The notes: a model not told the origin generated them from the sequence alone. Counted from the first letter of the stretch, positions 45,429 through 54,938 are shown. The stretch: DNA of 64,000 nt from Micromonospora sp. WMMD980 (GCF_029626035.1 NZ_JARUBE010000003.1:4712001-4776000); one strand, 5' to 3'. Numbers and translations are program-made.

Positions 45429-46816
45429 CCGCGGAGGCAGGGGCGCCGCGGCCGGCGGCCCACCGGTTCGCCGTCGACGTCCCCGAGTTGGAGTTGGCGG
45501 ACTACCAGCGGGCGGTCCGGCTGGTCCTGCGCCACCCGCTGATCACGGCGACCTGGCCCGACGAGCGGGCGCTGCCCCGGGTACGACGGTTCGCCGCCAC
45601 CCTGCGTCGGGATCTCGCCGAGGCGTTCGGATACCGCCTGGAGCTGCACGGTTCCACGGCCCGGCTGGTACGGGCGAAGGACCAGCTCGACGGCACCCAA
45701 CCGGCGGTGTCGCGCACCGGGCGGCCGTTCGACCGGCAGCGCTACGCGTACCTGTCGTTGTGCCTGGCGGTGCTGGGCCGCGCCGGGATCCAGATCACCC
45801 TCAGCGAGTTGGCCGACTCGGTGGCCGCCGACGCGAACCGGATCACCGGCCTGGGGTTGGATCCGGACCGCGGCCCGGACCGGAGGGCGTTCGTGGACGC
45901 GGTCGGCTGGCTGGAGGAGCGGGGCGTGCTGCGGCTGGCCGATGGCTCCAGCGCCGCCTGGGCCAGTGACCCCGGGGCGGGTGAGGCGTTGTACGACGTG
46001 GCGCGGGACGTGGTGTTCGCGCTGTTCCGGCCGCCCCGGGTGCTGCAGCACGTCGACTCGGTGTCGGCGATGCTCGATCGGGCGATGAGCAGCAGCGGCA
46101 ACGCCGAGCGCCGGCAGGCGGCCCAGGCGGCCCGGCGGGCGGTGGTGGAATTACCGGTCGTCTACCACACCGACGTCGACCCGGCGGTCGCCAACCATCT
46201 ACGCGGCTCCGCGCTCGCCGCCGACCTGGCCCGGCTGACCGGTCTGCGGGTGGAGCGGCGGGCCGAGGGCGTGCTGCTGGTGGACACCGCCGGGTTCACC
46301 GCGGAGCGGTTCCCGGGCACCGGCTCGGTGGCGCAGGCCGCGGTGCTGCTGGCGGTGGAGATGGCCGACCGGGTGGCGGACCCCGACGGCCGCCGGGTCA
46401 AGCGGCTGACCCCGCCCGACGGGCGGGCCCGGCAGCAGGTGTTGGCGGGCCACATCGACACCGGCCTGCCCACGGCCACCCTGATACGCCTCGACGACGC
46501 CGGCTCGGACGAGCACTGGATTGTCGAAGGCGAGAGCGGCCTCGACGAGACCGACAGCGCCGGCCGGTTGCCGTTCATCACCGACAGCTTCCTGCGTACC
46601 GCCGTCGGAGAGATCCTGCAGCGGTACGGGACCGCGTTCGGCGCCCAGTGGCACGCCGACCCGGAGCGCCTGCGCGCCGAGGCGGTCGCGCTGCTGGAAC
46701 GCTTCAATGCGGTCACCGCCGTGCCGGGCGGGGTGCTCGTCCGGCCGCTGGTGGGCCGCTACCGCCACACCGTCGCCACGGTCAAGCCCCGCGCCTCCAC
46801 CGAAACCCTGTTCTGA
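45425..46816 (+). CDS. jetB: Wadjet JetB-like protein (TIGR02678/DUF2398)
   Basis: The 463-residue protein matches TIGR02678/DUF2398: LELADYQRAVRLVLRHPLIT at the N-terminus, then GRPFDRQRYAYLSLCLAVL and FITDSFLRTAVGEIL. It is expected to be the winged-helix (KITE-like) partner of JetA. The GTG at 45425 overlaps the jetA stop. JetC begins 12 bp after its stop. Confidence 0.88.
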   Translation: MTAEAGAPRPAAHRFAVDVPELELADYQRAVRLVLRHPLITATWPDERALPRVRRFAATLRRDLAEAFGYRLELHGSTARLVRAKDQLDGTQPAVSRTGRPFDRQRYAYLSLCLAVLGRAGIQITLSELADSVAADANRITGLGLDPDRGPDRRAFVDAVGWLEERGVLRLADGSSAAWASDPGAGEALYDVARDVVFALFRPPRVLQHVDSVSAMLDRAMSSSGNAERRQAAQAARRAVVELPVVYHTDVDPAVANHLRGSALAADLARLTGLRVERRAEGVLLVDTAGFTAERFPGTGSVAQAAVLLAVEMADRVADPDGRRVKRLTPPDGRARQQVLAGHIDTGLPTATLIRLDDAGSDEHWIVEGESGLDETDSAGRLPFITDSFLRTAVGEILQRYGTAFGAQWHADPERLRAEAVALLERFNAVTAVPGGVLVRPLVGRYRHTVATVKPRASTETLF

Positions 46817-46828
46817 GGGAAGTCGATC

Positions 46829-49800
46829 GTGATCGAGCAACGCGCCGTCCACCGGTTCGCCCCCACCCGCGCCGGGATAATCAATCTGTGGGACTACCGG
46901 GACGAGGAGTTCAGCTTCGTCGACGGGTGGCTGGTGCTGCGCGGGCCCAACGGCTCCGGCAAGACCAAGGCGCTGGAGGTGCTGTTCCCGTTCGTCCTCG
47001 ACGGGCGGATCGAACCCCGCCGGCTCAACCCGTTCGCCAGCGAGGACCGGACCATGAAGTCGAACCTGCTCTATCGGGGGCAGGAGGTCACCCACGCGTA
47101 CGTGTGGATGGAATTCGGCGACGGCGAGCAGTACGTGACGGTCGGCATCGGGTTGCGGGCGCACCGGCACGTCGATCGGGTCACCCGCTGGCACTTCGTG
47201 TTCGACGGCCGGGTCGGGGTGGACTTCTCCCTGCTGGACGCCGACGACCGGCCGCTGACCCGCCGCGACCTGATCGACCGGCTGGGCGCGGACGCGGTGC
47301 GGGACTCGGCGGAGGACTACCGCCAGCTCGTCGATAACAGGCTGTTCGGCCTCGGCCCGGCCCGCTACGAGCAACTGCTGGACCTGGTGCTGACCCTGCG
47401 CAAGCCGCAACTGGCCAAGGACCTGAACCCGGTCGAGCTGTCCCGCACGCTGCAACGGGGGCTGCGCCCGGTCGAGGACCACCTGCTGGTGGAGGCCGCC
47501 CGCTCGTTCGACGACATGGAGGCGGTCGCCCGTACCCTCGAAGGGCTGGTGGCGGCGGACGGCGCCACCGCCGCGTTCCTGACGGTCTACTCCACCTATC
47601 TGCGCACCCACGCGCGGGCCGCCGCCGACGCCCTGACCGCCCGCCGCGACGCGGTCGCCACCCGGTCGACCGCACTCGGCGACGCCCGTCACGCGGCCGA
47701 CACGGCGGTCGAGGCGGAGGCCGCGGCGGGTGAGCGGCTGCGGACCGTCGAGGGCGGGCCCGGACGGCTGCGCGCCCACCTGGACAGCCTGAAGGCGTCG
47801 GCGGCCTACCAGTCCCACGAGCAGCTCGCCGACCTGCAACGGCACGTGCACGACCTGGCCGAGGCGGCCGGGCGGGCCGACGAGGGCGTCGCCGCCGAGG
47901 AGAGCGCGGCGGCCCGGCGGCGTACCGAATCGGAGCGGGCGACGGTCGCGGCCCGGGACACCCGGACGGCGGCCGACCGGCTCGCCGCCGATCTCCTGCT
48001 CGACGCCGAGGCGGCCGGGATCACCTGGAGCGCCGACGACGCCGCCCCGGACGACCTGGCGGCCCGGATCACCGCCCGGGCCGCCGCCCGCCGCGACGAT
48101 GTGCGCGCCGTCCGCGCGCAGGTGGCGCGGCACGACCAGGCCGACCGGGACCATGCCCGGGCCGCCGCCGACGCTGCCGGCGCCACGGCCGCCGCCGCCG
48201 GGGCCGAGCAGGCCGAGCGGCGTGCCGAGGACGCCGTCGCGCAGGCCCGCGCCCGGCTGCGCGCCCAGCTCGAACAGTGGGCGCAGGGCAACGCCGGGCT
48301 GCTGGCCGACCTCGCGCGCCCGGACCTGGCTGCCGGGCTGATTGCCGCCGTGGACATTACCGGCGAACCGGGCGCGCGGACCCTGCGCGAGGTGTACGCC
48401 GAGGCCACGGCCACGGCGGTGGTCCACTGGCAGGAGCGGCTCGCGGCGTTGACGGCGCAGCGGGCGGCCCTGGCCGACCGGCGGGCCGAGGTGGCCGCCG
48501 AGCGGGACCGGATCGCCGCCGAGCACGACGACGCGCCGCCCGCCCCGGTGACGCGGCCCGCGCCACGCGCCGGCCGACCCGGCGCACCGCTGTGGCGGCT
48601 GGTCCGTTTCGCCGACGGGTTGACCGGCGCGGACGCGGCGGCCGTCGAGGCGGCGCTGCACGCCGCCGGGCTGCTGGACGCCTGGCTGCACCCCGACCCC
48701 GGGACCGCGACGGCCGCGCTGGCCGGCGACGACCTCGACGGCTACCTGCTGCCGCTGCCGCCGCACCGGCGGCCCACCGGGGCCACCCTCGCCGACGTGC
48801 TGGCCCCCGAGGAACAGGACGACGTGCCCGCCGCGCGGATCACCGAGGTGCTCACCTCGGTGGCGCTTGCCGACGTGTCCACGCCTGACGCCGCGCCGGT
48901 CATCGGCGTGGACGGCCGGTACGCCCAGGGCATCGCCGCCGGCCGGTTCGCCAAGACCTCCTGCGAGTACATCGGCGCGACCGCCCGGGCCACCCGCCGC
49001 GCCGCCCGGGTCACCGAGTGCGAGCGGCTGCTGGCCGTCATCGACGCCGACCTCGGCGCGGTGGACCGCGACCGCGCGTCCGTCGAGGCGCTGCTGGCGG
49101 CGGTGGACGCGGCCGCCGCGCACCTGCCGGCACCCGCACCGGTCCACGCGGCGCTGCGCGAGCTGGACCGGGCCGCCGCGACGCTGCGCGCCCGGCAGGA
49201 AGCCAGCGCGGCCGCCGCCGCCCGCCTCGACCAGGCCCTGGCCGAGCGGGCCGCCGCCGCGGCCGCGCTGCGCCGCAGCGCGGCGGAGCGGTCGCTGCCG
49301 GTCGACCGGCTCGACGACACCGCCGAGGCGGTGAGCCGCTTCGAGAAGCGAGGGGTACGCCTGGAGGGCGCGCGGACCGCCGCCGCGCATGCCGCCGAGC
49401 AGGAGGACCAGGCTCGCCAGCGACACGACGAGGCAGTCGACCGGTTCACCGCCGCGGCGGAGACCGCACGCACCGCCCGCGCGCGGCACCAGGAGAAGGC
49501 GGAAGCGTACCGGACGCTGCGCGACAGCGTGGGCGCCGACGCGGAACGGGTGCTGGCCGACGTGGCCCGGACCGCCGATGCGATCATCGAGGCGGAGCAG
49601 GCCGTCGAGCAGGCCCGTAGCTCACTCGGCACCGCCCGGGAGCGGCGGGTAGCCGCGCTGACCCGGGTGGAGCTGGGCGAGCACGCGCTCATTGCCGCCG
49701 TCGCCGAGGCGCAGCACGACGCCCGACGGCTGCGCCCGTACGCCCAGCCGGACCTGCTGGGCCTGCTGCGCTGCCCCACCGACCTGCGCTGGCCGGCGCA

Positions 49801-50953
49801 GATGTCGGACGACGACCTGCATCCGCAGGTGGCGGCGCTGCACGAGGCGATCCTCGCCGCCACCCGGGAGCTGAGCCCCACCGAGACGTCACTCAAGCAG
49901 AGCGCCACCCGGCTCACCACCGCGCTGGCCGAACTGCAGGCTCAACTACCTGCCGCCGGCCTCGACCACCGGCCCGAGTGGGACACCGACGACGGGGTGA
50001 TCGTGGTCCGGGTCGCCGACGAGCAGGGCCTCACCCCCGTCGCCCACTTCGCCGACCGGATCGCCCGCGAGCGTCGCGACCAGGAACAACTGCTCACCGA
50101 CTCCGAGCAGCGGGTGCTGGAGGACGCCCTGCTCGGGCAACTTGCCCGGCAGATCCACCACCGGACCATTGAGGCCCGCGACCTGGTGGCGGCCATGGAC
50201 AGCCAGATGCGGGCCCGGCGGATGTCGTCGGGGCTCACCGTCGGCGTCGGCTGGCGGCTCGCCGACGACCTGGACGCCGAGCAACGCGACGTCTGCAAGC
50301 TCCTCGAACGCGACCCGGCCCGGCTCGGGCCGGCCCAGCTCACCACCATGCGCCGGCACTTCGCCGCCCGGATCAAGACAGCGCGGGCCGCCGCGCCAGA
50401 ACGGCCCTACCGGGAACTGCTCGGCGACGTCCTCGACTACCGCCAGTGGCGGACGTTTGCGTTCACCCTCCACCGGCCCGGCGGCGGCACGGAGGCACTG
50501 ACGCGGGCCCGACACAGCCAGCTCTCCGGCGGCGAACAGTCGGTCTCCCTGCACCTGCCGCTGTTCGCCGCCGCGAATGCGCTGTTCGGCTCGGCCCGAC
50601 CCGACGCACCCCGGCTGCTCGGCCTCGACGAGGCGTTCGCCGGCGTGGACGACACCGGCCGGGGTGAGCTGATGGCCCTGGCGAAACAGTTCGACCTGGA
50701 CCTGTTCATGACGGGCTACGACCTCTGGGCCACCCACCCGGCGGTCAGCGGCGCCGCCCACTACGACCTGTCGCACTCCGCCGTGGAACACGCCGTGTCC
50801 ACTGTGCTGCTGGTCTGGGACGGCTCGACCAACATCGCCGACTTCGACGGAACCCTGGCCCGCGCGCTCGGCTCCCCGGAGACCCGCCGCGCCCCCGGTA
50901 ATCAAGCCGGAACCGACCGGACCGGTGTCCTGCTCGACCTCACCGACGAATGA
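46829..50953 (+). CDS. jetC: Wadjet JetC-like SMC ATPase (TIGR02680)
   Basis: This 1374-residue SMC-like ATPase has Walker A in LRGPNGSGKTKALEVL (about residues 37-52), long alanine-, arginine- and glutamate-rich coiled coils with a central hinge-like insertion, the ABC signature QLSGGEQSVSLHLPL and Walker B LLGLDEAFAGVDD near the C-terminus. The final repeated helix LDLFMTGYDLWA is typical of TIGR02680. It loads on and extrudes closed circular DNA in Wadjet systems. The GTG start has GAGGGAAG upstream. Confidence 0.93.
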   Translation: MIEQRAVHRFAPTRAGIINLWDYRDEEFSFVDGWLVLRGPNGSGKTKALEVLFPFVLDGRIEPRRLNPFASEDRTMKSNLLYRGQEVTHAYVWMEFGDGEQYVTVGIGLRAHRHVDRVTRWHFVFDGRVGVDFSLLDADDRPLTRRDLIDRLGADAVRDSAEDYRQLVDNRLFGLGPARYEQLLDLVLTLRKPQLAKDLNPVELSRTLQRGLRPVEDHLLVEAARSFDDMEAVARTLEGLVAADGATAAFLTVYSTYLRTHARAAADALTARRDAVATRSTALGDARHAADTAVEAEAAAGERLRTVEGGPGRLRAHLDSLKASAAYQSHEQLADLQRHVHDLAEAAGRADEGVAAEESAAARRRTESERATVAARDTRTAADRLAADLLLDAEAAGITWSADDAAPDDLAARITARAAARRDDVRAVRAQVARHDQADRDHARAAADAAGATAAAAGAEQAERRAEDAVAQARARLRAQLEQWAQGNAGLLADLARPDLAAGLIAAVDITGEPGARTLREVYAEATATAVVHWQERLAALTAQRAALADRRAEVAAERDRIAAEHDDAPPAPVTRPAPRAGRPGAPLWRLVRFADGLTGADAAAVEAALHAAGLLDAWLHPDPGTATAALAGDDLDGYLLPLPPHRRPTGATLADVLAPEEQDDVPAARITEVLTSVALADVSTPDAAPVIGVDGRYAQGIAAGRFAKTSCEYIGATARATRRAARVTECERLLAVIDADLGAVDRDRASVEALLAAVDAAAAHLPAPAPVHAALRELDRAAATLRARQEASAAAAARLDQALAERAAAAAALRRSAAERSLPVDRLDDTAEAVSRFEKRGVRLEGARTAAAHAAEQEDQARQRHDEAVDRFTAAAETARTARARHQEKAEAYRTLRDSVGADAERVLADVARTADAIIEAEQAVEQARSSLGTARERRVAALTRVELGEHALIAAVAEAQHDARRLRPYAQPDLLGLLRCPTDLRWPAQMSDDDLHPQVAALHEAILAATRELSPTETSLKQSATRLTTALAELQAQLPAAGLDHRPEWDTDDGVIVVRVADEQGLTPVAHFADRIARERRDQEQLLTDSEQRVLEDALLGQLARQIHHRTIEARDLVAAMDSQMRARRMSSGLTVGVGWRLADDLDAEQRDVCKLLERDPARLGPAQLTTMRRHFAARIKTARAAAPERPYRELLGDVLDYRQWRTFAFTLHRPGGGTEALTRARHSQLSGGEQSVSLHLPLFAAANALFGSARPDAPRLLGLDEAFAGVDDTGRGELMALAKQFDLDLFMTGYDLWATHPAVSGAAHYDLSHSAVEHAVSTVLLVWDGSTNIADFDGTLARALGSPETRRAPGNQAGTDRTGVLLDLTDE

Positions 50954-52236
50954 CCGACGGGCACGGCGAACGGCCGTCGGATCGGGCCGCCGCACACCCG
51001 CCGCTGGTGCCGGCCGGGCGGGACCTGCCGGGCGGCCCGGTAGATCTCGTCGAGCAGCCCGGCTGGCGGAGATTGCTGGCGGCCGCACGGCGCAGCCTGG
51101 AACGCAGCGGTGGCCGGCTCGACACCACCGTGACGCTTTCCATCCCCACCGACGACGAACGTCTCGTGATCATCGGCATCACCGGCACCCACCGCTCGGC
51201 CGCAGCGGCCCGCCTCAGCATCCGACTCGGTGAGGTGGACGAGCACCTGCGCGGCGCGCACGGAGTCGGCCTGGTCGAGGTGCTCACCATGACGGCGCCG
51301 CTGCGCAACCGGGCGTCCGACCGGACACGCGAGGCGGTGGCCCGCGACGCCGTCCTCGCTGCGGCCCGCGAGGGCCGACACGCCGGCACCGCCTGGTACG
51401 CCGAGTGGCTCGACGGGCTGCGCCGCGACGGCACCCTGACCCGCATCGTCCGCGCCGGACTGCCGTTCCAGGACGTGGTCCGTGTCCTGGATGCGCTGCC
51501 CGCGGCCGACGAACCGATTCCGGTCTTCGCCGACCGGGTGCTGGACGACACGAAGGCCCTCACCGACGGTCCGCTGCGCGGGCTCGTCCTCCGTGCCGCC
51601 GCCATCTGGCAGCAGACGGCGCTCCCGGTCGATGGCGAGCGGGAACGGGCGTTGTGGGAATCGGTTGGTCTGGTCCCGGACGACCTCGCCAGCCAGGTGC
51701 TGGTGCTCAACGTACGGGCCACCGGCGGGCTGGTCGGGCGGTGGCTGACGGAGGCCGCGCAGGCGGGTGTTCCGATGCGGGTGACCCTGCACCAACTGCG
51801 CTTGGCACCGCTCACACTGGACTGCGACGAGGTGTACGTCTGCGAGAACCCCGCGGTGCTTCGCGCGGCCAGCACAACGCTCGGTGCCCAGGCCCCACCG
51901 CTGATCTGCACCGAAGGAGTGCCGTCGGTCGCCGTCCACACACTGCTCGGCGCCGCTCACGGGGCGGCGATCCGGTGGCGCAACGACTTCGACTGGACCG
52001 GCGTACGACTGACTGCGGCGGCTCTCCAGCGGTATCGGGGCGCGGTGCCGTGGCGGATGACCGCGGCTGACTACCTGCCGAGGGCGGGCACCGGCACGGC
52101 ACTGATCGGTACGCCCACCCGGACGCCGTGGGACGAGTCGCTGGGCGAGTCGATGCGGCGGACCGGCCGCGCGGTGATGGAGGAGCGGCTGCTCGACCTG
52201 CTGATCGCCGACCTGCGCGTGACCGGAGCCGGGTAA
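50950..52236 (+). CDS. jetD: Wadjet JetD-like nuclease (TIGR02679/DUF2399)
   Basis: The 428-residue protein matches TIGR02679/DUF2399. The C-terminal Toprim-like domain shows the catalytic Glu in VYVCENPAVLRAA and the acidic DxD in RNDFDWTG, as in topoisomerase VI A subunits. It cuts the DNA that the SMC complex has compacted, removing plasmids. The ATG overlaps the jetC stop by 4 bp, completing a coupled four-gene operon. Confidence 0.9.
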   Translation: MTDGHGERPSDRAAAHPPLVPAGRDLPGGPVDLVEQPGWRRLLAAARRSLERSGGRLDTTVTLSIPTDDERLVIIGITGTHRSAAAARLSIRLGEVDEHLRGAHGVGLVEVLTMTAPLRNRASDRTREAVARDAVLAAAREGRHAGTAWYAEWLDGLRRDGTLTRIVRAGLPFQDVVRVLDALPAADEPIPVFADRVLDDTKALTDGPLRGLVLRAAAIWQQTALPVDGERERALWESVGLVPDDLASQVLVLNVRATGGLVGRWLTEAAQAGVPMRVTLHQLRLAPLTLDCDEVYVCENPAVLRAASTTLGAQAPPLICTEGVPSVAVHTLLGAAHGAAIRWRNDFDWTGVRLTAAALQRYRGAVPWRMTAADYLPRAGTGTALIGTPTRTPWDESLGESMRRTGRAVMEERLLDLLIADLRVTGAG

Positions 52237-52269
52237 CGGCAGGCAGGAGTTGACCGACCTGCTGGATGC

Positions 52270-52348
52270 CGTAAGTCGAAGCCGCAGGCCCGCGTATCGA
52301 ACACGGATGTAGCCGCAGATCGAACGAGCGCCTCCTCGCAGATCGAAC
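52270..52348 (+). repeat. Iteron-like array, left
   Basis: Copies of a 12-bp motif near CGCARATCGAAC begin at 52270 (degenerate), 52291, 52314 and 52337, spaced 21-23 bp. The same motif recurs in the same orientation at 53549-53627. Confidence 0.65.
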
Positions 52349-52590
52349 GTGCGCTGGTTGAGTTGACCGGTCATCGACGAGGTAGGGCGAAGGCCCGACG
52401 TCGAGCCGGACGCGGCAGATCGCAAGAGACCCTACGGCGGTCGATGGAGAAGTGATGCTGATCAGCACTTACGCACTTCGCTGAGCTTCAGCAGGCGATC
52501 ACAGCGGCGCGCACGTGCGACCGGCGCAGGACACCCAGAGGAAGGAGAAGCCGCAGGTCAACTGCCCGCGGCTACAGATAGAGCGTCGTC

Positions 52591-52628
52591 TTAGGAAACC
52601 GATGCTCTATCCCCTGAGCTACGAGGGC
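52591..52628 (-). pseudogene. 5' half of a tRNA-Arg gene
   Basis: On the minus strand the acceptor 5' strand (GCCCTCG), D arm and anticodon stem and loop up to TTTCCTAA match the tRNA-Arg at 8117. Similarity stops in the anticodon loop. Upstream similarity continues to 52730. It cannot make a tRNA. Confidence 0.88.
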
Positions 52629-52730
52629 GCGAGGGCCCAGTCTAGCGACCTGGGGGTTCGCCTGGGGTAGCAGGGAGTGGCCTGCGTTCACCCACGTTCC
52701 CCGGACCGCCGTTGTCCCAGCCCAGGACCA
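52591..52730 (-). repeat. Inverted, diverged copy of the tRNA-Arg promoter region and 5' half
   Basis: These 140 bp are about 93% identical by eye to 8011-8156 (ending in the tRNA anticodon loop) but in the opposite orientation. The divergence suggests acquisition from a related genome rather than recent local duplication. Confidence 0.85.
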
Positions 52731-52856
52731 CAGCTCGAGTCTCCATGTGACTCCGGTTGATCTTGGCGGGCAGGGTGAAGCGGCCGGCGCGATGGGGTCG
52801 CGCCGGCGGAGAGCGAGCTTCTTCAGGCTGCGGCGCGGACGGGTTACTGCCGGTCG

Positions 52857-53105
52857 GCTGAAGGTCTTGCGGTCGCGGATGAGTGCCCAGAGGACGTCGA
52901 CGCGTCGTCGCGCGAGAGCGAGAATCGCTTGGCGGCGATTCTTGCCTTCGGCACGTTTCTTCTCGTAATAGGCGCGCGATATAGGGCATTCCCTGGCGGC
53001 GGTGAACGCCGCCATCCACAGAATGTGCCTCAATCTTCGGTGGTAGCGGCGAGGCTGCCGATGGTTCCCGGAAACCGTTCCCGAGTCGCGGGAGACCGGC
53101 GCCAA
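52857..53105 (-). pseudogene. C-terminal fragment of an IS110-family transposase
   Basis: About 83 residues match the end of IS110 transposases: APVSRDSG, then HRRLRHILWMAAFTA, SRAYYEKKRAEGKNRRQA and VDVLWALIRD. They parallel the intact copy at 34710-35915 but are clearly diverged from it. The N-terminal part is gone and the frame is joined to an MFS fragment at about 53105. Confidence 0.85.
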
Positions 53106-53458
53106 CCGCCCAGTACCTGCAGCCCGAGCGCCAGGAACGGGCCGATCGCGGCCCCGGTGCCCAGCGCACCACCCCAGACGCCGGTCGCCCGGGCCCGCTC
53201 CGGGCCTTCCGGGTAGGCGCTGCTGATCAGACCCAGGCTGCAGGCCAGGATCGCGGCACCCCCGATGCCTTGCACGATGCGTGCCGACACCAGCAGCGTC
53301 GAGGTCGGGGCGGCCGCACCGAGCAGGGAACCGGCGGCGAGGACCACCGCGCCGGCCAGGAAGATCCGACGACGGCCGTAGTCGTCGCCGAGAGCGCCGC
53401 TGATGAGCAGGCCGGCGGCGCAGCCCACGCTCATTCCACTCAGAATCCACGCCTGCGC
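53103..53458 (-). pseudogene. N-terminal fragment of an MFS transporter
   Basis: About 120 residues of a DHA2-like drug transporter remain: WILSGMSVGCAAGLLISG, GALGDDYGRRRIFLAGAV (MFS motif A) and ARIVQGIGGAAILACSLGL. They cover roughly transmembrane segments 1-5. The sequence stops where the IS110 remnant begins, so an insertion and later deletion removed the rest. Confidence 0.8.
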
Positions 53459-53548
53459 ACCCGCGCCGGCCCCGGAGGGACCCGAAGCTCGCGGTCGGAC
53501 CGGCTGGCGGTGGTCACCTGCCGCTGTAGACGGGGAGGCACGAGACCG

Positions 53549-53627
53549 CGCAAATCGAACACCAAGCTGCCGCATTCCGAACGCATTCTCACCGCAAATC
53601 GAACGCGAAGACCCTCGCAGATCGAAA
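53549..53627 (+). repeat. Iteron-like array, right, upstream of the ATPase gene
   Basis: Motif copies CGCAAATCGAAC (53549), CGCATTCCGAAC (53571), CGCAAATCGAAC (53593) and CGCAGATCGAAA (53616) are spaced 22, 22 and 23 bp, about two helical turns. The array ends 22 bp before the ATPase start, so it may be an operator for that gene. Confidence 0.7.
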
Positions 53628-53649
53628 CCTTACTGGCTATCATGATGTC

Positions 53650-54912
53650 GTGCCGACACCGCACCTGATTCCACGTCGGGCCGCCGCGCAGGTCGACGCC
53701 GCGCTGACCGACACCCGCGTCGTCCTGATCAGCGGAGCACGCCAGACAGGCAAGAGCACGCTGGTCCGCATCGTCGCCGGCGATCGTCTCGCCGAGCGCC
53801 GCGATCTTGATCGGGCTCAGGACCGGGCGGCGGCGATCGCCGACCCGGTCGGGTTCGTGGACTCCTCCGAGCTCTTGGTCATCGACGAGATCCAGCGCGC
53901 TCCGGAGCTCCTGTTGGCCATCAAGGCAGCCGTCGACGAGGACCCGCGCCCTGGCCGGTACCTACTCACCGGATCGTCCCGCCTCTTCGGCATGGTGGCC
54001 GCCCCGGACGCCCTGCCCGGCCGGATGGAAACCGTCGAACTCTGGCCGCTGTCTCAGGGCGAACTCGACCAAGCGCCGGACGGATTCGTCGATGCCGTCT
54101 TCACGCTCGGTCCGGACCTGCGACACGAGTCGGACGTGACCCGCGCCGACTACGCAGCCAGGATCGTGCGCGGCGGCCTACCCGAGGCCACCACCCGCAC
54201 CGACCCACGCCGCCGCCAACGATTCCTCGACGCCTACGTCCAGGCGCTCATCGACCGCGACGTCCGCCAACTGTCCGACATCCAGCACAAGGGCGAACTC
54301 CGCAAGCTGGTACGCCTCCTCGCGGCCAGGTCCGCGACCATCATCGCCGCCAACTCCCTCGAATCCGCACTCGGGCTGAGCCGGCCGACGATCGCCCGCT
54401 ACCTCCAGGCGCTGGAAGAGATCTTCCTGATCAGACGGATTCCCGGCTGGTCCCGCAACATCGGCACCCGCGCCACCGCCGCGCCAAAGCTGATCTTCGT
54501 CGACTCGGGCATCGCCGCCAACGAGACCGCGACCGACGCCCGGGCACTGCTGCGGCCGGGAGCACCGTTCGGCCCGCTGCTCGAATCATTCGTCCTGTCC
54601 GAACTCTCCCGCCAGCTCACCTGGTCCGAGCAGCCCGTCGACCTGTCCCACTACCGCGACCAGAGCAGGTACGAAGTCGACGCGGTGCTCGAGAACCGAG
54701 CTGGTCACGTGGTCGGGATCGAAGTCAAAGCAGCCACCACCGTCGGACCCGACGACTTCCGCGGACTACGCCGACTCGCCGACCGCCTCGGCGACGACTT
54801 CCTCGCCGGCATCGTCCTCTATACCGGATCGTCCACGCTGCCGTTCGGCGAAAGACTCCGCGCCATGCCGGTCAGCGCCCTATGGCAGGTTTCCGCCTCG
54901 ACAGCAGGCTGA
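53650..54912 (+). CDS. AAA_14/DUF4143 ATP-binding protein
   Basis: The 420-residue protein has Walker A GARQTGKSTL (about residues 30-39), Walker B LLVIDEIQRAPELL, the sensor-like YLLTGSSRLFGM and a winged-helix region. The C-terminal DUF4143 domain has a restriction-like core (YEVDAVLENRAGHVVGIEVKAA). Function of the family is not settled; such genes are frequent in mobile and defence regions. The GTG at 53650 is the first start after an iteron-like array. Confidence 0.88.
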   Translation: MPTPHLIPRRAAAQVDAALTDTRVVLISGARQTGKSTLVRIVAGDRLAERRDLDRAQDRAAAIADPVGFVDSSELLVIDEIQRAPELLLAIKAAVDEDPRPGRYLLTGSSRLFGMVAAPDALPGRMETVELWPLSQGELDQAPDGFVDAVFTLGPDLRHESDVTRADYAARIVRGGLPEATTRTDPRRRQRFLDAYVQALIDRDVRQLSDIQHKGELRKLVRLLAARSATIIAANSLESALGLSRPTIARYLQALEEIFLIRRIPGWSRNIGTRATAAPKLIFVDSGIAANETATDARALLRPGAPFGPLLESFVLSELSRQLTWSEQPVDLSHYRDQSRYEVDAVLENRAGHVVGIEVKAATTVGPDDFRGLRRLADRLGDDFLAGIVLYTGSSTLPFGERLRAMPVSALWQVSASTAG

Positions 54913-54938
54913 CCTCGCTCGTAGGCGCTCCTCAGCCG

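Noticed and set aside
46199..49489. A 1096-codon open frame on the minus strand
   Set aside because: It lies antisense to jetB and jetC. Its long, Gly/Arg/Gln-rich sequence lacks any domain pattern and is a product of strong codon bias in high-GC genes.
52270..52348. CRISPR-like array
   Set aside because: Units are only 12 bp with 9-11 bp between them, and copies are degenerate. There are no cas genes, so these are iteron-like repeats.
8117..52628. Simple attL/attR pair of one integrative element
   Set aside because: The tRNA copies are inverted, the partial one is the 5' half and diverged, and no integrase gene lies in between.
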